Assembly: GCA_947468985.1 (NCBI GenBank)
Contig: CANINJ010000022.1
Coordinates: forward strand, 1 to 12,525
Reading direction: 5' to 3'
Length of the DNA: 12,525 bases
Origin: Bacteroidota bacterium
GTDB taxonomy: Bacteria > Bacteroidota > Bacteroidia > Flavobacteriales > Flavobacteriaceae
How positions within the stretch are numbered: position 1 is the first letter of the stretch; the number at the start of each line of letters is the position of its first letter. The notes under the pieces were generated by a model. It searched no databases. It was not told the DNA's origin and saw only the letters and a program-made list of their open reading frames with translations. Shown here piece after piece: positions 5,089 to 12,525 of the stretch. Made by a program: the position numbers and the translations under genes.

Positions 5089-8000
5089 TTAGCGTTTTAG
5101 AGAAAAATGACCTTTTGAAATTCTACCATCTTCAAAATAAATAGTATACCAATAATCAGAAGCTGGCATTTGAAGCTCGTTAAAAGTACCATCCCAACCA
5201 TTTCCAAGAGGTGCAAGTTGTTTTAGGATCTTTCCATATCTATCAAAAATATAGATTGTTGTATTATAATTATTCGTAGCAGTCAATCCGAGAACGTTCC
5301 AAGTATCATTTATTCCATCACCATTTGGAGTAAAATAAGGAGGAATTCCAATTACAGAAATTATTTGGCTTGATATTCCACAACCATTTAAATCCTTCAC
5401 AAAAAATTCGTGAATTCCTGCTGGAACATTGGTAAAAATATTTATAGATTGAAAAACATTCGGATAATCTATACTATAAACGTAATCTCCAAGTCCAAAA
5501 GCATTCACGATTACGGTATTTGAATCTGATAAATCTGAAACTGTAGCAATGCCAAAATGTGCTACATCTGAAGCCACTACTGTAATTGTTCTAATTCTTG
5601 AACAACCCAAAGCATTAGTAACTTTTACAGTGTAAATTCCTTCAACATTCACATTTAAAGTAGAAGAAATTTCTAATGGAATAATTACCCCATCTTTAGA
5701 CCAAACATAAGTATAATCAGTTTCTGGAGTTCCATCTGTGATTCCTGCGTTTAATAAAACAAAAAAAGTTGGAATATTACTACAAACTAATTCACTATCA
5801 ATTAATTCAATTTTAGGAACTGGATTGACTATGAATTTTATATTTTTTATAATTTCACAAGTTGGATTTATTGGGTTTTTTACAACTATTTTTATGTCTT
5901 TCGTTAAAGTAACAGGCAGCGGATTTGGTAATGGTGTTGACAAAAGCACATTATTTTCATCGTAATATTCAACTACCATTCCAGCGGGTTGCCCCAAATA
6001 AACAATGTCGTGAATTGCTTGAGAATTTGTAAAATTATATTGTCCGTTTTGCAAAGAAGGCTCAACTTCATCATCGCAAGTAGTGGTTTCAGTTGTTGGA
6101 ATTGTAAAATCTATTGGCGATTTATCAACGATGAAACCAATTGTAGTTTCATAATAACAAGCTTGTGCAGTAGTATTTGTTACCAACGCTTTAATAATTT
6201 GAGATGTTGATGAAAAAGTAGCAGGAAATGGACTTGTAATTAAATTATTATTGGAATCTCGCAAGGGATTATTTGCTGCATCGAAATAAGTTACTGCAAC
6301 TCCAGATTGACCAAGTAATAAATCATTTTCTAACGAAGTTGTATTAAAATTGAAAATACCATCTTGATTATCATCGCATTGTCTAGGAATAATAACTGGA
6401 TGAGCAAATGGTAAAGCTTCTATATTTAAAGTTACATAAGGGCCTAAACCATAGCATTCGTTAGAAATATCGCCATCAATTCGTACCCAAATATTTTGAG
6501 TTGTTGGATAACCAATATTCCTGTAATTTACTAAATCAGTTATAACATTTAATTCTGATAATGCGTCAGCACGGTTTCTATAATATTTTATATCATAAAT
6601 CGAAGTTGGTTGCTGAAAAAGTAAAAATGCACGAATAGTAGCTTCGGTTGAACTTAAATCAAAAGTTGCAATTCCATCGCGGTCATTGTTGTTAATAGTA
6701 TTATTTCCATTTATATCTAATAAATCATCACAAACTGGCGGTAGTGAAATATTATAGGTCGAAGGAATATTTGGAGCAGAAACCCTTAAAGTTATTTTTG
6801 CAATTCTATAACATCCATTAGAATTTGTAACTTTTGTCCAAACATCCATTAAAGTTGGTGTTGTATTTCTAAAGGCCAACTCATTTGGAATTATATCATA
6901 AGTCGGATTTGCATTTGCACCAGCAATAGAAGTATAATAAGTGAATATATCCCCAGGATTTGTTGAAATCAAAGAATTGTTTACAGTTAAATTAAAATCT
7001 GTCTTAGCATCTAAATCGTCATCACATTGCACAATTGAAATGTCATTTACAGTTGGTAATGGATTTACAACTAAATTAAATGAGGTAACTAAATGACAGC
7101 CTGAAGCAATAATTGTAAGTCTTACCCAAATAACTGTGTTGCCAGAATTAATCGATGTAATTGCGCTTTGTCCTAAATCAGCATTATTTTGATTACTATG
7201 ATAGGTAACATTTATCCCAGTTTGAGTTCCTAAAACTTCATTTGTTTTGGTTGTTAAATCAAATGTTACACTTCCATTTGTATCGTTTCCATCTGAATTA
7301 TCATCACACTTCACAAAATCTGTAACGGGAATTAATATTGGAACAACAGAATTATTAACGGTTACAGAAGAAGAAACAGCTGCACAAGAACCAGATGCTG
7401 GAAATGAATAGGAATAGATTCCGCTTGAATCAGCTGCAGGATTAAAATCCCCAGTTCCAGAAGGTAATGCAGGTGACCAAGTTCCGCCAATATCGGCTGT
7501 AGATCCTAGTAAAGGAAACAAATCATAAGGAGCTGTTGTTACACAAGAAGAGGTTGAATTACTAACACCAGTAATTTTAGTTTGTTGAATAGTCACATTT
7601 ACTTTAACACTAATAGTTGTTAATGAGGTGTTACAAGTTTTTGTAAAAGTATAAACATATTCTCCAGGAATATTTATGGCTGGGTCAAATAGATTTCCAT
7701 TTAAAGGTGTTCCACCTGCGGGTTCTGTCCATATGCCTCCAGTTCCTGGATTTCCAGTAATGACGTCAAATAAATCTTGTGAAGAATTTGAACATACAGT
7801 TACATTAGTATCTTGTGGTGCGCTTCCAAAACCAGAATAGTAACCAGCAAAACCTGCAACTCCACTTTCTCCAAAAACACCAACAGCGAGCGGACCTGTT
7901 GAAGTAACATTTACGTTTCCAGAATATCCTGAAATCCTATATGTTACCCAATCTGTATTTCCAAGTACTGCTTGTGCTTGTGATGCGTTAATTGTATTGC

Positions 8001-9165
8001 CGTTAATTGAAATAATTGCATTAGAATATGATAATATCATCAAGTCTGCATTATATAAAACATTTCCAATTTCATTAATTGCTGGCAAATAAACAGATTC
8101 TTGAAAAAAACAGCTTAAAGGAGGTATAAAATTTAAACCTGATGTTGGATAACTTGAAGCCCCTCCAATTAATTGATAGGCAAAAACAGGGTTTGACGAT
8201 TTAACGAAAATATTTTTATTAATTGTTCCTTGGTAATTTGAATTTGGCACTAAATAATAATCTCCTGCATTTAATCTTATATCCGCTACTGGATTTCCAT
8301 TTACAAAAATATCTGTATTATCTACGTCGGCAATAATCAATGGAGATTCCATTTGAGGCAAGCCATTACCTTCAATAAAAATATACTCAGTACCAATTTC
8401 TGAAGATGATACAATTTGATCTAAAGTAAAATCTGAACCTGAGTTCGAAACTCCACCTGTTGCGTTTCCTGTAATTACCGCAACGGGTTTAGTTGCTGTT
8501 AAATACGCACCTATAAAACCCGTCCAATTACTAGATACATCTGTATAACCCGAGAAAACAATTGATTCTCCTGTATTTAGATTAAATGTTTGACTATCAC
8601 TAGTTATATTTCCTGTTCCTGAAACAAACTCAACATTTGTATTATAATCAGATAGATTAATAACGGTATTGTCTTCTGTTGCCATAACGCTAGAAACAAA
8701 ATTTCTAATAAAAACTTCTCCACCTTGAGGAGTACTTCCTAATCTAAAGGCGGTTCCAATACCAGGTTTTCCTTTGGAAATAATTGTTTCAGCATGGTTA
8801 TCAGATCTCATTCTAAAACTCGCATAAAAATTTTTGCTTCCCTCTAGAATTAATCCTTTATCAGAAACAACCACATTTACATTACTGATGTCTAAAAACA
8901 TCTGTGTTGGTTGACCTATACCAATTTGAATTTTTCGGGGCGTTGTTACTGATAACGAAAAAGGAGAATTTGGAATAGGGGTTCCACTTCCATCTGTTAT
9001 CGTGACTAAAAACGGTGTTGTTTCGGAAGTTGATAAGTATAAATATTGGTCAAGAATAGCATTAGGATCTCTTGAATGCAATGGTGGAATCCAGTGTTTG
9101 TTACTCAACTGGGAAAATGAAATTAAGGAGGATAAGAGTAAAAAAAGTAAGGCTAATTTTTTCAT
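5089..9165 (-). CDS. Large secreted T9SS type B (gliding-motility CHU_C) surface protein with IgGFc-binding-like N-terminal region
   Basis: A 1358-residue exported protein with a signal peptide at about 1-19 (MKKLALLFLLLSSLISFSQ). Residues about 40-450 resemble the IgGFc-binding N-terminal domain: repeated 'TVINLS / KPVAVITGNATG / FIEGNGLP / NPVFAYQL' type strands. Two Ig-like modules follow (about 455-525 and 530-605), then five modules of about 100 residues each starting with a Cys-Asp-Asp motif (C620, C714, C812, C930, C1030) and ending near a second Cys. Ig/PKD-like segments come next (1118-1195, 1196-1270). The C-terminal domain at 1275-1358 has TPNGDGINDTW, YIFDRYGK, GNGWDGT and a final KGHFSLKR, the CHU_C/type B T9SS sorting signal. 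It is therefore predicted to cross the outer membrane by T9SS and stay at the surface or be released. The ligand is unknown; an adhesin role is inference. It is the last gene of the minus-strand cluster, 33 bases after the 762-residue gene. Confidence 0.9.
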   Translation of the reverse strand: MKKLALLFLLLSSLISFSQLSNKHWIPPLHSRDPNAILDQYLYLSTSETTPFLVTITDGSGTPIPNSPFSLSVTTPRKIQIGIGQPTQMFLDISNVNVVVSDKGLILEGSKNFYASFRMRSDNHAETIISKGKPGIGTAFRLGSTPQGGEVFIRNFVSSVMATEDNTVINLSDYNTNVEFVSGTGNITSDSQTFNLNTGESIVFSGYTDVSSNWTGFIGAYLTATKPVAVITGNATGGVSNSGSDFTLDQIVSSSEIGTEYIFIEGNGLPQMESPLIIADVDNTDIFVNGNPVADIRLNAGDYYLVPNSNYQGTINKNIFVKSSNPVFAYQLIGGASSYPTSGLNFIPPLSCFFQESVYLPAINEIGNVLYNADLMILSYSNAIISINGNTINASQAQAVLGNTDWVTYRISGYSGNVNVTSTGPLAVGVFGESGVAGFAGYYSGFGSAPQDTNVTVCSNSSQDLFDVITGNPGTGGIWTEPAGGTPLNGNLFDPAINIPGEYVYTFTKTCNTSLTTISVKVNVTIQQTKITGVSNSTSSCVTTAPYDLFPLLGSTADIGGTWSPALPSGTGDFNPAADSSGIYSYSFPASGSCAAVSSSVTVNNSVVPILIPVTDFVKCDDNSDGNDTNGSVTFDLTTKTNEVLGTQTGINVTYHSNQNNADLGQSAITSINSGNTVIWVRLTIIASGCHLVTSFNLVVNPLPTVNDISIVQCDDDLDAKTDFNLTVNNSLISTNPGDIFTYYTSIAGANANPTYDIIPNELAFRNTTPTLMDVWTKVTNSNGCYRIAKITLRVSAPNIPSTYNISLPPVCDDLLDINGNNTINNNDRDGIATFDLSSTEATIRAFLLFQQPTSIYDIKYYRNRADALSELNVITDLVNYRNIGYPTTQNIWVRIDGDISNECYGLGPYVTLNIEALPFAHPVIIPRQCDDNQDGIFNFNTTSLENDLLLGQSGVAVTYFDAANNPLRDSNNNLITSPFPATFSSTSQIIKALVTNTTAQACYYETTIGFIVDKSPIDFTIPTTETTTCDDEVEPSLQNGQYNFTNSQAIHDIVYLGQPAGMVVEYYDENNVLLSTPLPNPLPVTLTKDIKIVVKNPINPTCEIIKNIKFIVNPVPKIELIDSELVCSNIPTFFVLLNAGITDGTPETDYTYVWSKDGVIIPLEISSTLNVNVEGIYTVKVTNALGCSRIRTITVVASDVAHFGIATVSDLSDSNTVIVNAFGLGDYVYSIDYPNVFQSINIFTNVPAGIHEFFVKDLNGCGISSQIISVIGIPPYFTPNGDGINDTWNVLGLTATNNYNTTIYIFDRYGKILKQLAPLGNGWDGTFNELQMPASDYWYTIYFEDGRISKGHFSLKR
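5821..7320 (-). repeat. Five tandem 'CDD' protein modules in the 1358-residue surface protein
   Basis: Within residues about 616-1115, five diverged modules begin with KCDDNSDG, QCDDDLDA, VCDDLLDI, QCDDNQDG and TCDDEVEP. Their first Cys are at 620, 714, 812, 930 and 1030 (spacings 94, 98, 118, 100). Most continue with a 'F(D/N)L'-like strand, a tyrosine-rich middle and a closing Cys (690, 785, 904, 1003, 1103). The acidic DxDG-like start could bind calcium and the Cys pair could form a disulfide; both are inference. The third module carries an insert (INGNNTINNNDRDG). Confidence 0.75.
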
Positions 9166-9198
9166 ATATTTATTTCACAAAGTGTAAAAATAGTTATT

Positions 9199-11487
9199 TT
9201 ATCTCAAAAGTGCAAAGTGCCCTTTTATAATTCGATTGTTTTCTAAAATAATGGTAAACCAAAAATCGTCTGCTGGTATTTGTTGTCCATTATATGTGCC
9301 GTCCCAACCGTTTCCTTTTGGATTTACTTGTGTTATTAATTTTCCATATCTGTCAAAAATATAAAGCAACATATTCGGATATTTAGCACTATTTTTTATT
9401 TTCCAAAAATCATTGTAAGTATCTCCATTTGGCGTGAAAAATCTTGGATAATCCAAAACAAAAATACCTGTTGGAGTTGGAATTCCACAACCATTTATAT
9501 CTTTTATATACACTAAATAATCTCCTTCTTGCACATTTGTAAAATACGGACTGTTTTGATAATGAATTCCATCTAGTGAAAATTCATAGACTCCAATTCC
9601 AGTAAAATTGATTAATACAGAATTTTCATTTCCTGAAAAATCATTAATATCAACCGAAGTTATCGTTGCAACTCCCGAAGCTATTGCTATGAATTTTTTG
9701 GTTGCAATACATCCTTCTATATTAGAGGCAGTTACGGTATAATTTCCTGCTGTAGCAATTGAGGTAAATGATGTTATCGCTCCATTACTCCATATATAAC
9801 TCGAAAAGCCATTTGCAACAGCAATTCTCTTTGGATTTCCATCACATAAATAGACGGTTTCATCATTGAAATTTGCAGGAGCAAAGACAATTACTTTTAT
9901 TTTTATTGGAGTAATTCCAAAACAATCAGGGCCGTTTACAATTCGAGCGTAGATAATTTGCTCATTTACAGTTGTATTGGTATAACTATTTGGTAACGGA
10001 TTATTTTGTAAAACAGCGTCATTTTCGGTTAGATAATATTCAACAATAAGACCTGAAGGTAAGCCAGATAAAATTTGTGGAGTTGCATCTGTATTTAAGT
10101 TAAATGTGTTAAAACCATCTTGATTGGCATCGGAATCACATTTTATTATAGGATTTTGCGTGGCAATTGGATTATTGGCAATTTGAAGGTTTACAGTTGC
10201 AAAAGCAGGACATCTAAATTGATTGGTAACTTTCCCGTAAACGGTATTGGTTGTTAGATTTTGATAATTTGTTGGATTTTGAATTGGATTCACATCTGTT
10301 ATATTTTCATAAAATTCCGGCGTACTCAATTGTGTATTTCCACCTGTGATGATGGTATTCACTTTAGTTAAATCAAATGTTGTTATACCATCATTATTGT
10401 CATCACATTGTATCAAAACAGCATTTGCTAGTACAGGTAGAGCACTGTACTCAATAGTAACTTCTCCAGTTGCCACACAAGATGTTCCATTTAGGGTAAT
10501 TTCAACTTTGTAAACTCCAGAATCTGTAACGGTGTAAATGGGTGTTGTAATGCCAGTTGTAATTCCATTTCTAAACCATAAATAGGTATTTGAACCAGGA
10601 ATTGTCCCATTTAAATCATAGGTTTCTCCCGCACAAATTGGATTATTTGTGGCTATCAATTTATTTTCACCTAAGTCGGCACCAACATTAAAACTATTAC
10701 CCCCAAGGAAGATAGCTGAATCATATTGGGGATTTGTTTCGTCAGCAATTACTAATTTAATATGATAAGTTGTACCTGGAATTACTGCAGATTTTGCTTT
10801 CATTACAACGGTTTGCCCATTGAAATTTATAGGGGAATTTACGCCGTTGTAACTTCCAAAATAGGTTTCATTTATTGCTGGGCAACTTCCTAAAATATCA
10901 GGATGGACGGTGGTGACTTTTACAGGAACTGTTGTATTTGGAACTAATGCTAAGTTTTGATATGGATCTGAACTTCCTGCAATTTTCAATAAAAAAGCAA
11001 ATCCATCTGAATAGGTGCAAGGCGCAGTTCCATGATATTCCTCGGAAGCAAACATATAATCAAAGCTAAATGCACTTGTTAGCGGAGTAAAATCAAATTC
11101 TAAAATAGTTGCGTTTGAGGTATTTGAAATGCTTAACGCTTGATTCAAATCGGGATCTCCAATCCAGCCAGCAGCAGTTTCGCTTAAAATAGCAGCGTTT
11201 GGTCCTTGTGTAGAAAAAGCTTTGCTGGTACTTAAAACAATTCCGTCTGCAAATGGAAATCCACTTCCGCCAGAATTAAAATAGCCATAACTGTTTTGTC
11301 CAGTTCCAAAATTACCTCCACTAACCGAAAAATTAGAAACTCCAGCACAAGGGCTATTGTTTACCAATACATTTTGAACCAATTGTTGTGCGGTAAAAGT
11401 ATCGTCAACTTGAATATATTGCGCATTCATTACCCACGAAGAGCAAATAAGTAGAATAAAAAAAATGGATAGGGGACTTAACTTCAT
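9199..11487 (-). CDS. Secreted T9SS type B surface protein with choice-of-anchor L domain
   Basis: A 762-residue exported protein with a signal peptide at about 1-23, ending MNAQ. Residues about 24-270 match the choice-of-anchor L domain: SGFPFADGIVLSTS, FDYMFASEEY (142-151), YSDGFAFLL (159-167) and HIKLVIADETN...DSAIFL (242-261). An Ig-like module follows (about 275-347), then two CDD modules (C361 and C450), another Ig-like segment (about 538-603) and a linker homologous to that of the downstream protein. The C-terminal CHU_C/type B sorting domain is at 680-762 (TPNGDTYNDFW, YIFDRYGK, GNGWDGT, KGHFALLR). Secretion by T9SS to the cell surface is predicted from the family. The last 160-170 residues align with those of the 1358-residue protein encoded 33 bases downstream, pointing to common descent or a shared secretion route. 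No catalytic motif was seen, so a structural or adhesive role is inferred. Confidence 0.9.
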   Translation of the reverse strand: MKLSPLSIFFILLICSSWVMNAQYIQVDDTFTAQQLVQNVLVNNSPCAGVSNFSVSGGNFGTGQNSYGYFNSGGSGFPFADGIVLSTSKAFSTQGPNAAILSETAAGWIGDPDLNQALSISNTSNATILEFDFTPLTSAFSFDYMFASEEYHGTAPCTYSDGFAFLLKIAGSSDPYQNLALVPNTTVPVKVTTVHPDILGSCPAINETYFGSYNGVNSPINFNGQTVVMKAKSAVIPGTTYHIKLVIADETNPQYDSAIFLGGNSFNVGADLGENKLIATNNPICAGETYDLNGTIPGSNTYLWFRNGITTGITTPIYTVTDSGVYKVEITLNGTSCVATGEVTIEYSALPVLANAVLIQCDDNNDGITTFDLTKVNTIITGGNTQLSTPEFYENITDVNPIQNPTNYQNLTTNTVYGKVTNQFRCPAFATVNLQIANNPIATQNPIIKCDSDANQDGFNTFNLNTDATPQILSGLPSGLIVEYYLTENDAVLQNNPLPNSYTNTTVNEQIIYARIVNGPDCFGITPIKIKVIVFAPANFNDETVYLCDGNPKRIAVANGFSSYIWSNGAITSFTSIATAGNYTVTASNIEGCIATKKFIAIASGVATITSVDINDFSGNENSVLINFTGIGVYEFSLDGIHYQNSPYFTNVQEGDYLVYIKDINGCGIPTPTGIFVLDYPRFFTPNGDTYNDFWKIKNSAKYPNMLLYIFDRYGKLITQVNPKGNGWDGTYNGQQIPADDFWFTIILENNRIIKGHFALLR
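9889..10425 (-). repeat. Two 'CDD' protein modules in the 762-residue surface protein
   Basis: Residues about 355-533 hold two copies of the module seen five times in the neighbouring gene. They start QCDDNNDGITTFDL and KCDSDANQDGFNTFNL, with first Cys at 361 and 450 (89 apart) and closing Cys at 426 and 522. The second copy has an inserted residue pattern (CDSDANQDG), so its acidic loop is longer. Confidence 0.7.
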
Positions 11488-11494
11488 AACCCCA

Positions 11495-11502
11495 CAAAGA
11501 TA
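11495..11502 (-). promoter_or_regulatory. Candidate -7 element TATCTTTG just ahead of the 762-residue gene
   Basis: On the minus strand TATCTTTG matches TAnnTTTG and ends 8 bases before the ATG at 11487. It overlaps the permease stop codon region. A start 5-7 bases downstream would make the transcript almost leaderless. No clear -33 TTG is seen. It would allow the surface-protein genes to be expressed separately from the ABC transporter genes. Confidence 0.35.
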
Positions 11503-12342
11503 CTATAAATCTCGTTTTTTAAGTAATTTGTAGGACATTAACATAAAAATAACAGTCCACACTAAAACGATTAAAATAGACGTAAAATGGACGCTGTAAT
11601 CTTTGCCATTTCCTGCGCCACCAATGGCAGTTTGAATATTTTTCACAACTGATAATCTCGAAAAGGGCTCAACTATTAAATTGCTCATCGATTCTAAAGG
11701 AAGAAATTGCAGGATATTATCGGCTGTTTTTCCTTCTGGAAATACTTCAAACTTTAAAATCCCTTTTAAAATAGATTCTAAGACATTCCAAACAAATAAA
11801 AATCCAATTGCAAATGCCGATTTTTTTACCAATATACCTAAAAAAAGACAGAAGGAAAAGAATCCAACTAATTTAATGAAATACGCCAACAGGTATTCTA
11901 AATCAGTAAAAACAATACTGAATTCGGTATAAGATGAAAAACTATAACCTAAAATTAATGACATTATAAAAACAAAAACAGTTGATACAATAGCGAAAAC
12001 AACAACAGTTAAGAATTTTGATAAAATGAATTCTTGCTTGCTCATTCCATCAATTAAATTTTGTTTTAGTGTGCCATAACTATATTCGTTCGACATCATC
12101 GAAACAATTACAATTGCCAAAAAGAATTTTAAAATTGCTGCTATATAGGTGTTGAAATGCCAAATATAGGGGAAATTGAAAATCCCTTGCTCTGCAATAT
12201 GCAATTGAAAACTACCAATATTAAATTTTATTGAGGCTATTAATGCGATAAAAGAAAGTAAAAAGAAATAACTAATTGTTAATATTCTACTTGATTTGCT
12301 GAGCCATATTTTTTGTAACTCTATAGAAAGTAATCGTTTCAT
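11503..12342 (-). CDS. ABC-2-type transporter permease subunit
   Basis: A 279-residue membrane protein with about six helices (20-40, 66-83, 109-131, 150-172, 174-190, 253-271). The cytoplasmic motif NEYSYGTLKQNLIDGMSKQEFILSKF region (85-110) matches the 'E(Y/F)..GT' coupling segment after the second helix of ABC-2 permeases. It ends in a basic KKRDL tail. The gene preceding it on the same strand encodes the ATPase subunit, separated by 88 bases of tandem-repeat DNA, so the two probably form one exporter. The substrate is not predictable; ABC-2 permeases move drugs, polysaccharides, lipids or peptides. The 15-base gap to the 762-residue surface-protein gene suggests possible co-transcription, although a separate promoter may lie in that gap. 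Confidence 0.85.
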   Translation of the reverse strand: MKRLLSIELQKIWLSKSSRILTISYFFLLSFIALIASIKFNIGSFQLHIAEQGIFNFPYIWHFNTYIAAILKFFLAIVIVSMMSNEYSYGTLKQNLIDGMSKQEFILSKFLTVVVFAIVSTVFVFIMSLILGYSFSSYTEFSIVFTDLEYLLAYFIKLVGFFSFCLFLGILVKKSAFAIGFLFVWNVLESILKGILKFEVFPEGKTADNILQFLPLESMSNLIVEPFSRLSVVKNIQTAIGGAGNGKDYSVHFTSILIVLVWTVIFMLMSYKLLKKRDL

Positions 12343-12345
12343 TTA

Positions 12346-12401
12346 TATTTGAGATTTCGGATTTATGATTTGAGATTTATGATTTGAGATTTTAGAGTTT
12401 T
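12346..12401. repeat. Heptanucleotide tandem repeat tract (GATTTNN)x8
   Basis: Eight in-phase 7-mers read TATTTGA GATTTCG GATTTAT GATTTGA GATTTAT GATTTGA GATTTTA GAGTTTT. The middle contains an exact 14-bp duplication (12360-12373 and 12374-12387). The tract begins 3 bases upstream of the permease start and fills most of the spacer to the ATPase gene. It resembles the short heptameric repeats that expand in intergenic DNA of flavobacteria and some cyanobacteria. It overlaps the permease leader, so copy-number change could affect translation. Confidence 0.8.
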
Positions 12402-12402
12402 C

Positions 12403-12438
12403 ATTGAAATTGCCATTGCCATTGAAATTACTATTGAT
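12403..12438. repeat. Hexanucleotide tandem repeat tract (ATTGNN)x6 overlapping the ATPase gene end
   Basis: Six in-phase 6-mers read ATTGAA ATTGCC ATTGCC ATTGAA ATTACT ATTGAT, starting 1 base after the heptamer tract. The tract covers the ATPase stop codon (12431-12433) and its last codons (Asn-Gln). Change of period from 7 to 6 at about 12402 indicates two separate slippage events. Confidence 0.65.
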
Positions 12439-12525
12439 TTTTTGTCAATTCCAAAAATTGCTCTTCCAAGCTAATTTTACGTTTAACCAAATGATTTAAA
12501 AAGATGTTTTTCTCAAATAGATAAC
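12431..12525 (-). CDS. ABC transporter ATP-binding protein, C-terminal end only (cut by window edge)
   Basis: Reading the minus strand in the frame starting at base 12523 gives 30 codons and a TAG stop at 12431-12433. The peptide contains LFEKNIFLNHLVKRKIS followed by LEEQFLELTKNQ. The 'LE..FL.LT' ending is the usual C-terminus of ABC-2-associated ATPases (BcrA/CcmA type), where it follows the NBD and precedes a short tail. No Walker or signature motif is in the window, so the call rests on this ending and on the adjacent ABC-2 permease. The bulk of the gene lies beyond position 12525. Confidence 0.75.
   Translation of the reverse strand, partial: YLFEKNIFLNHLVKRKISLEEQFLELTKNQ

Noticed and set aside
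5738..6210. Two plus-strand open frames inside the 1358-residue gene
   Set aside because: Both are antisense shadows of CDD modules in a long intact gene, with no start context or domain.
9166..9198. Promoter for the 1358-residue gene in the 33-base gap
   Set aside because: The best match, TACACTTTG, has three rather than two bases between TA and TTTG and no -33 element, so read-through from the upstream gene is more likely.
11681..11932. Plus-strand open frame inside the ABC permease gene
   Set aside because: Antisense to a continuous permease reading frame with clear membrane helices; the translation is Lys/Asn-rich and featureless.
12346..12438. CRISPR-like array
   Set aside because: Units are only 6-7 bases and have no spacers, so this is a microsatellite-type tract and not a CRISPR.

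Overview
The window is AT-rich and carries several hallmarks of a gliding or type IX-secreting member of the Bacteroidota, most likely Flavobacteriaceae (Flavobacterium-like). Two large surface proteins end in the type B type IX secretion (T9SS) sorting domain. The candidate promoters fit the Bacteroidota -7 consensus TAnnTTTG, and clear Shine-Dalgarno sequences are lacking. The genus assignment is inference, because no rRNA or other marker gene is present.

Plus-strand half (1-4999). The window opens inside an OmpR-type response regulator, followed after 2 bases by its HAMP/HisKA sensor kinase. Next is a fusion of a ferritin-like domain to a VIT1/CCC1 transporter, the architecture of MbfA (membrane-bound ferritin). 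Then come three genes that look like a membrane-to-periplasm electron-transfer module. The first is a four-helix DUF2231-like membrane protein whose histidines all map to one membrane face. The second is a five-helix cytochrome b with two H-x13-H pairs (two predicted b haems). The third, translationally coupled to it by a TGATG overlap, is a membrane-anchored cytochrome with ten CxxCH motifs. The DUF2231-like protein and the decahaem cytochrome end in the same acidic hexapeptide, GEKDED. A 15-bp perfect hairpin sits between the first and second of these genes. This module is the most interesting part of the window. With the ferritin/VIT fusion and the two-component system it may form an iron- or metal-related redox locus, but the link is contextual only.

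A strong A/T-flanked hairpin at 5017-5065 separates the two convergent halves and can terminate both.

Minus-strand half (12525-5089, read right to left). An ABC transporter ATPase (only its last 30 codons are in the window) is followed by an ABC-2-type permease. Two tandem secreted T9SS type B proteins follow, of 762 and 1358 residues. Their N-terminal domains differ (choice-of-anchor L versus IgGFc-binding-like). They share modular 'CDD' repeats of about 100 residues and homologous C-termini. Gaps of 15 and 33 bases suggest co-transcription, with a possible extra promoter just ahead of the 762-residue gene. The ATPase-permease spacer consists almost entirely of short tandem repeats, a heptamer tract next to a hexamer tract.

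There is no gene-free stretch longer than about 140 bases. I saw no tRNA, rRNA, CRISPR array, insertion sequence or phage gene.
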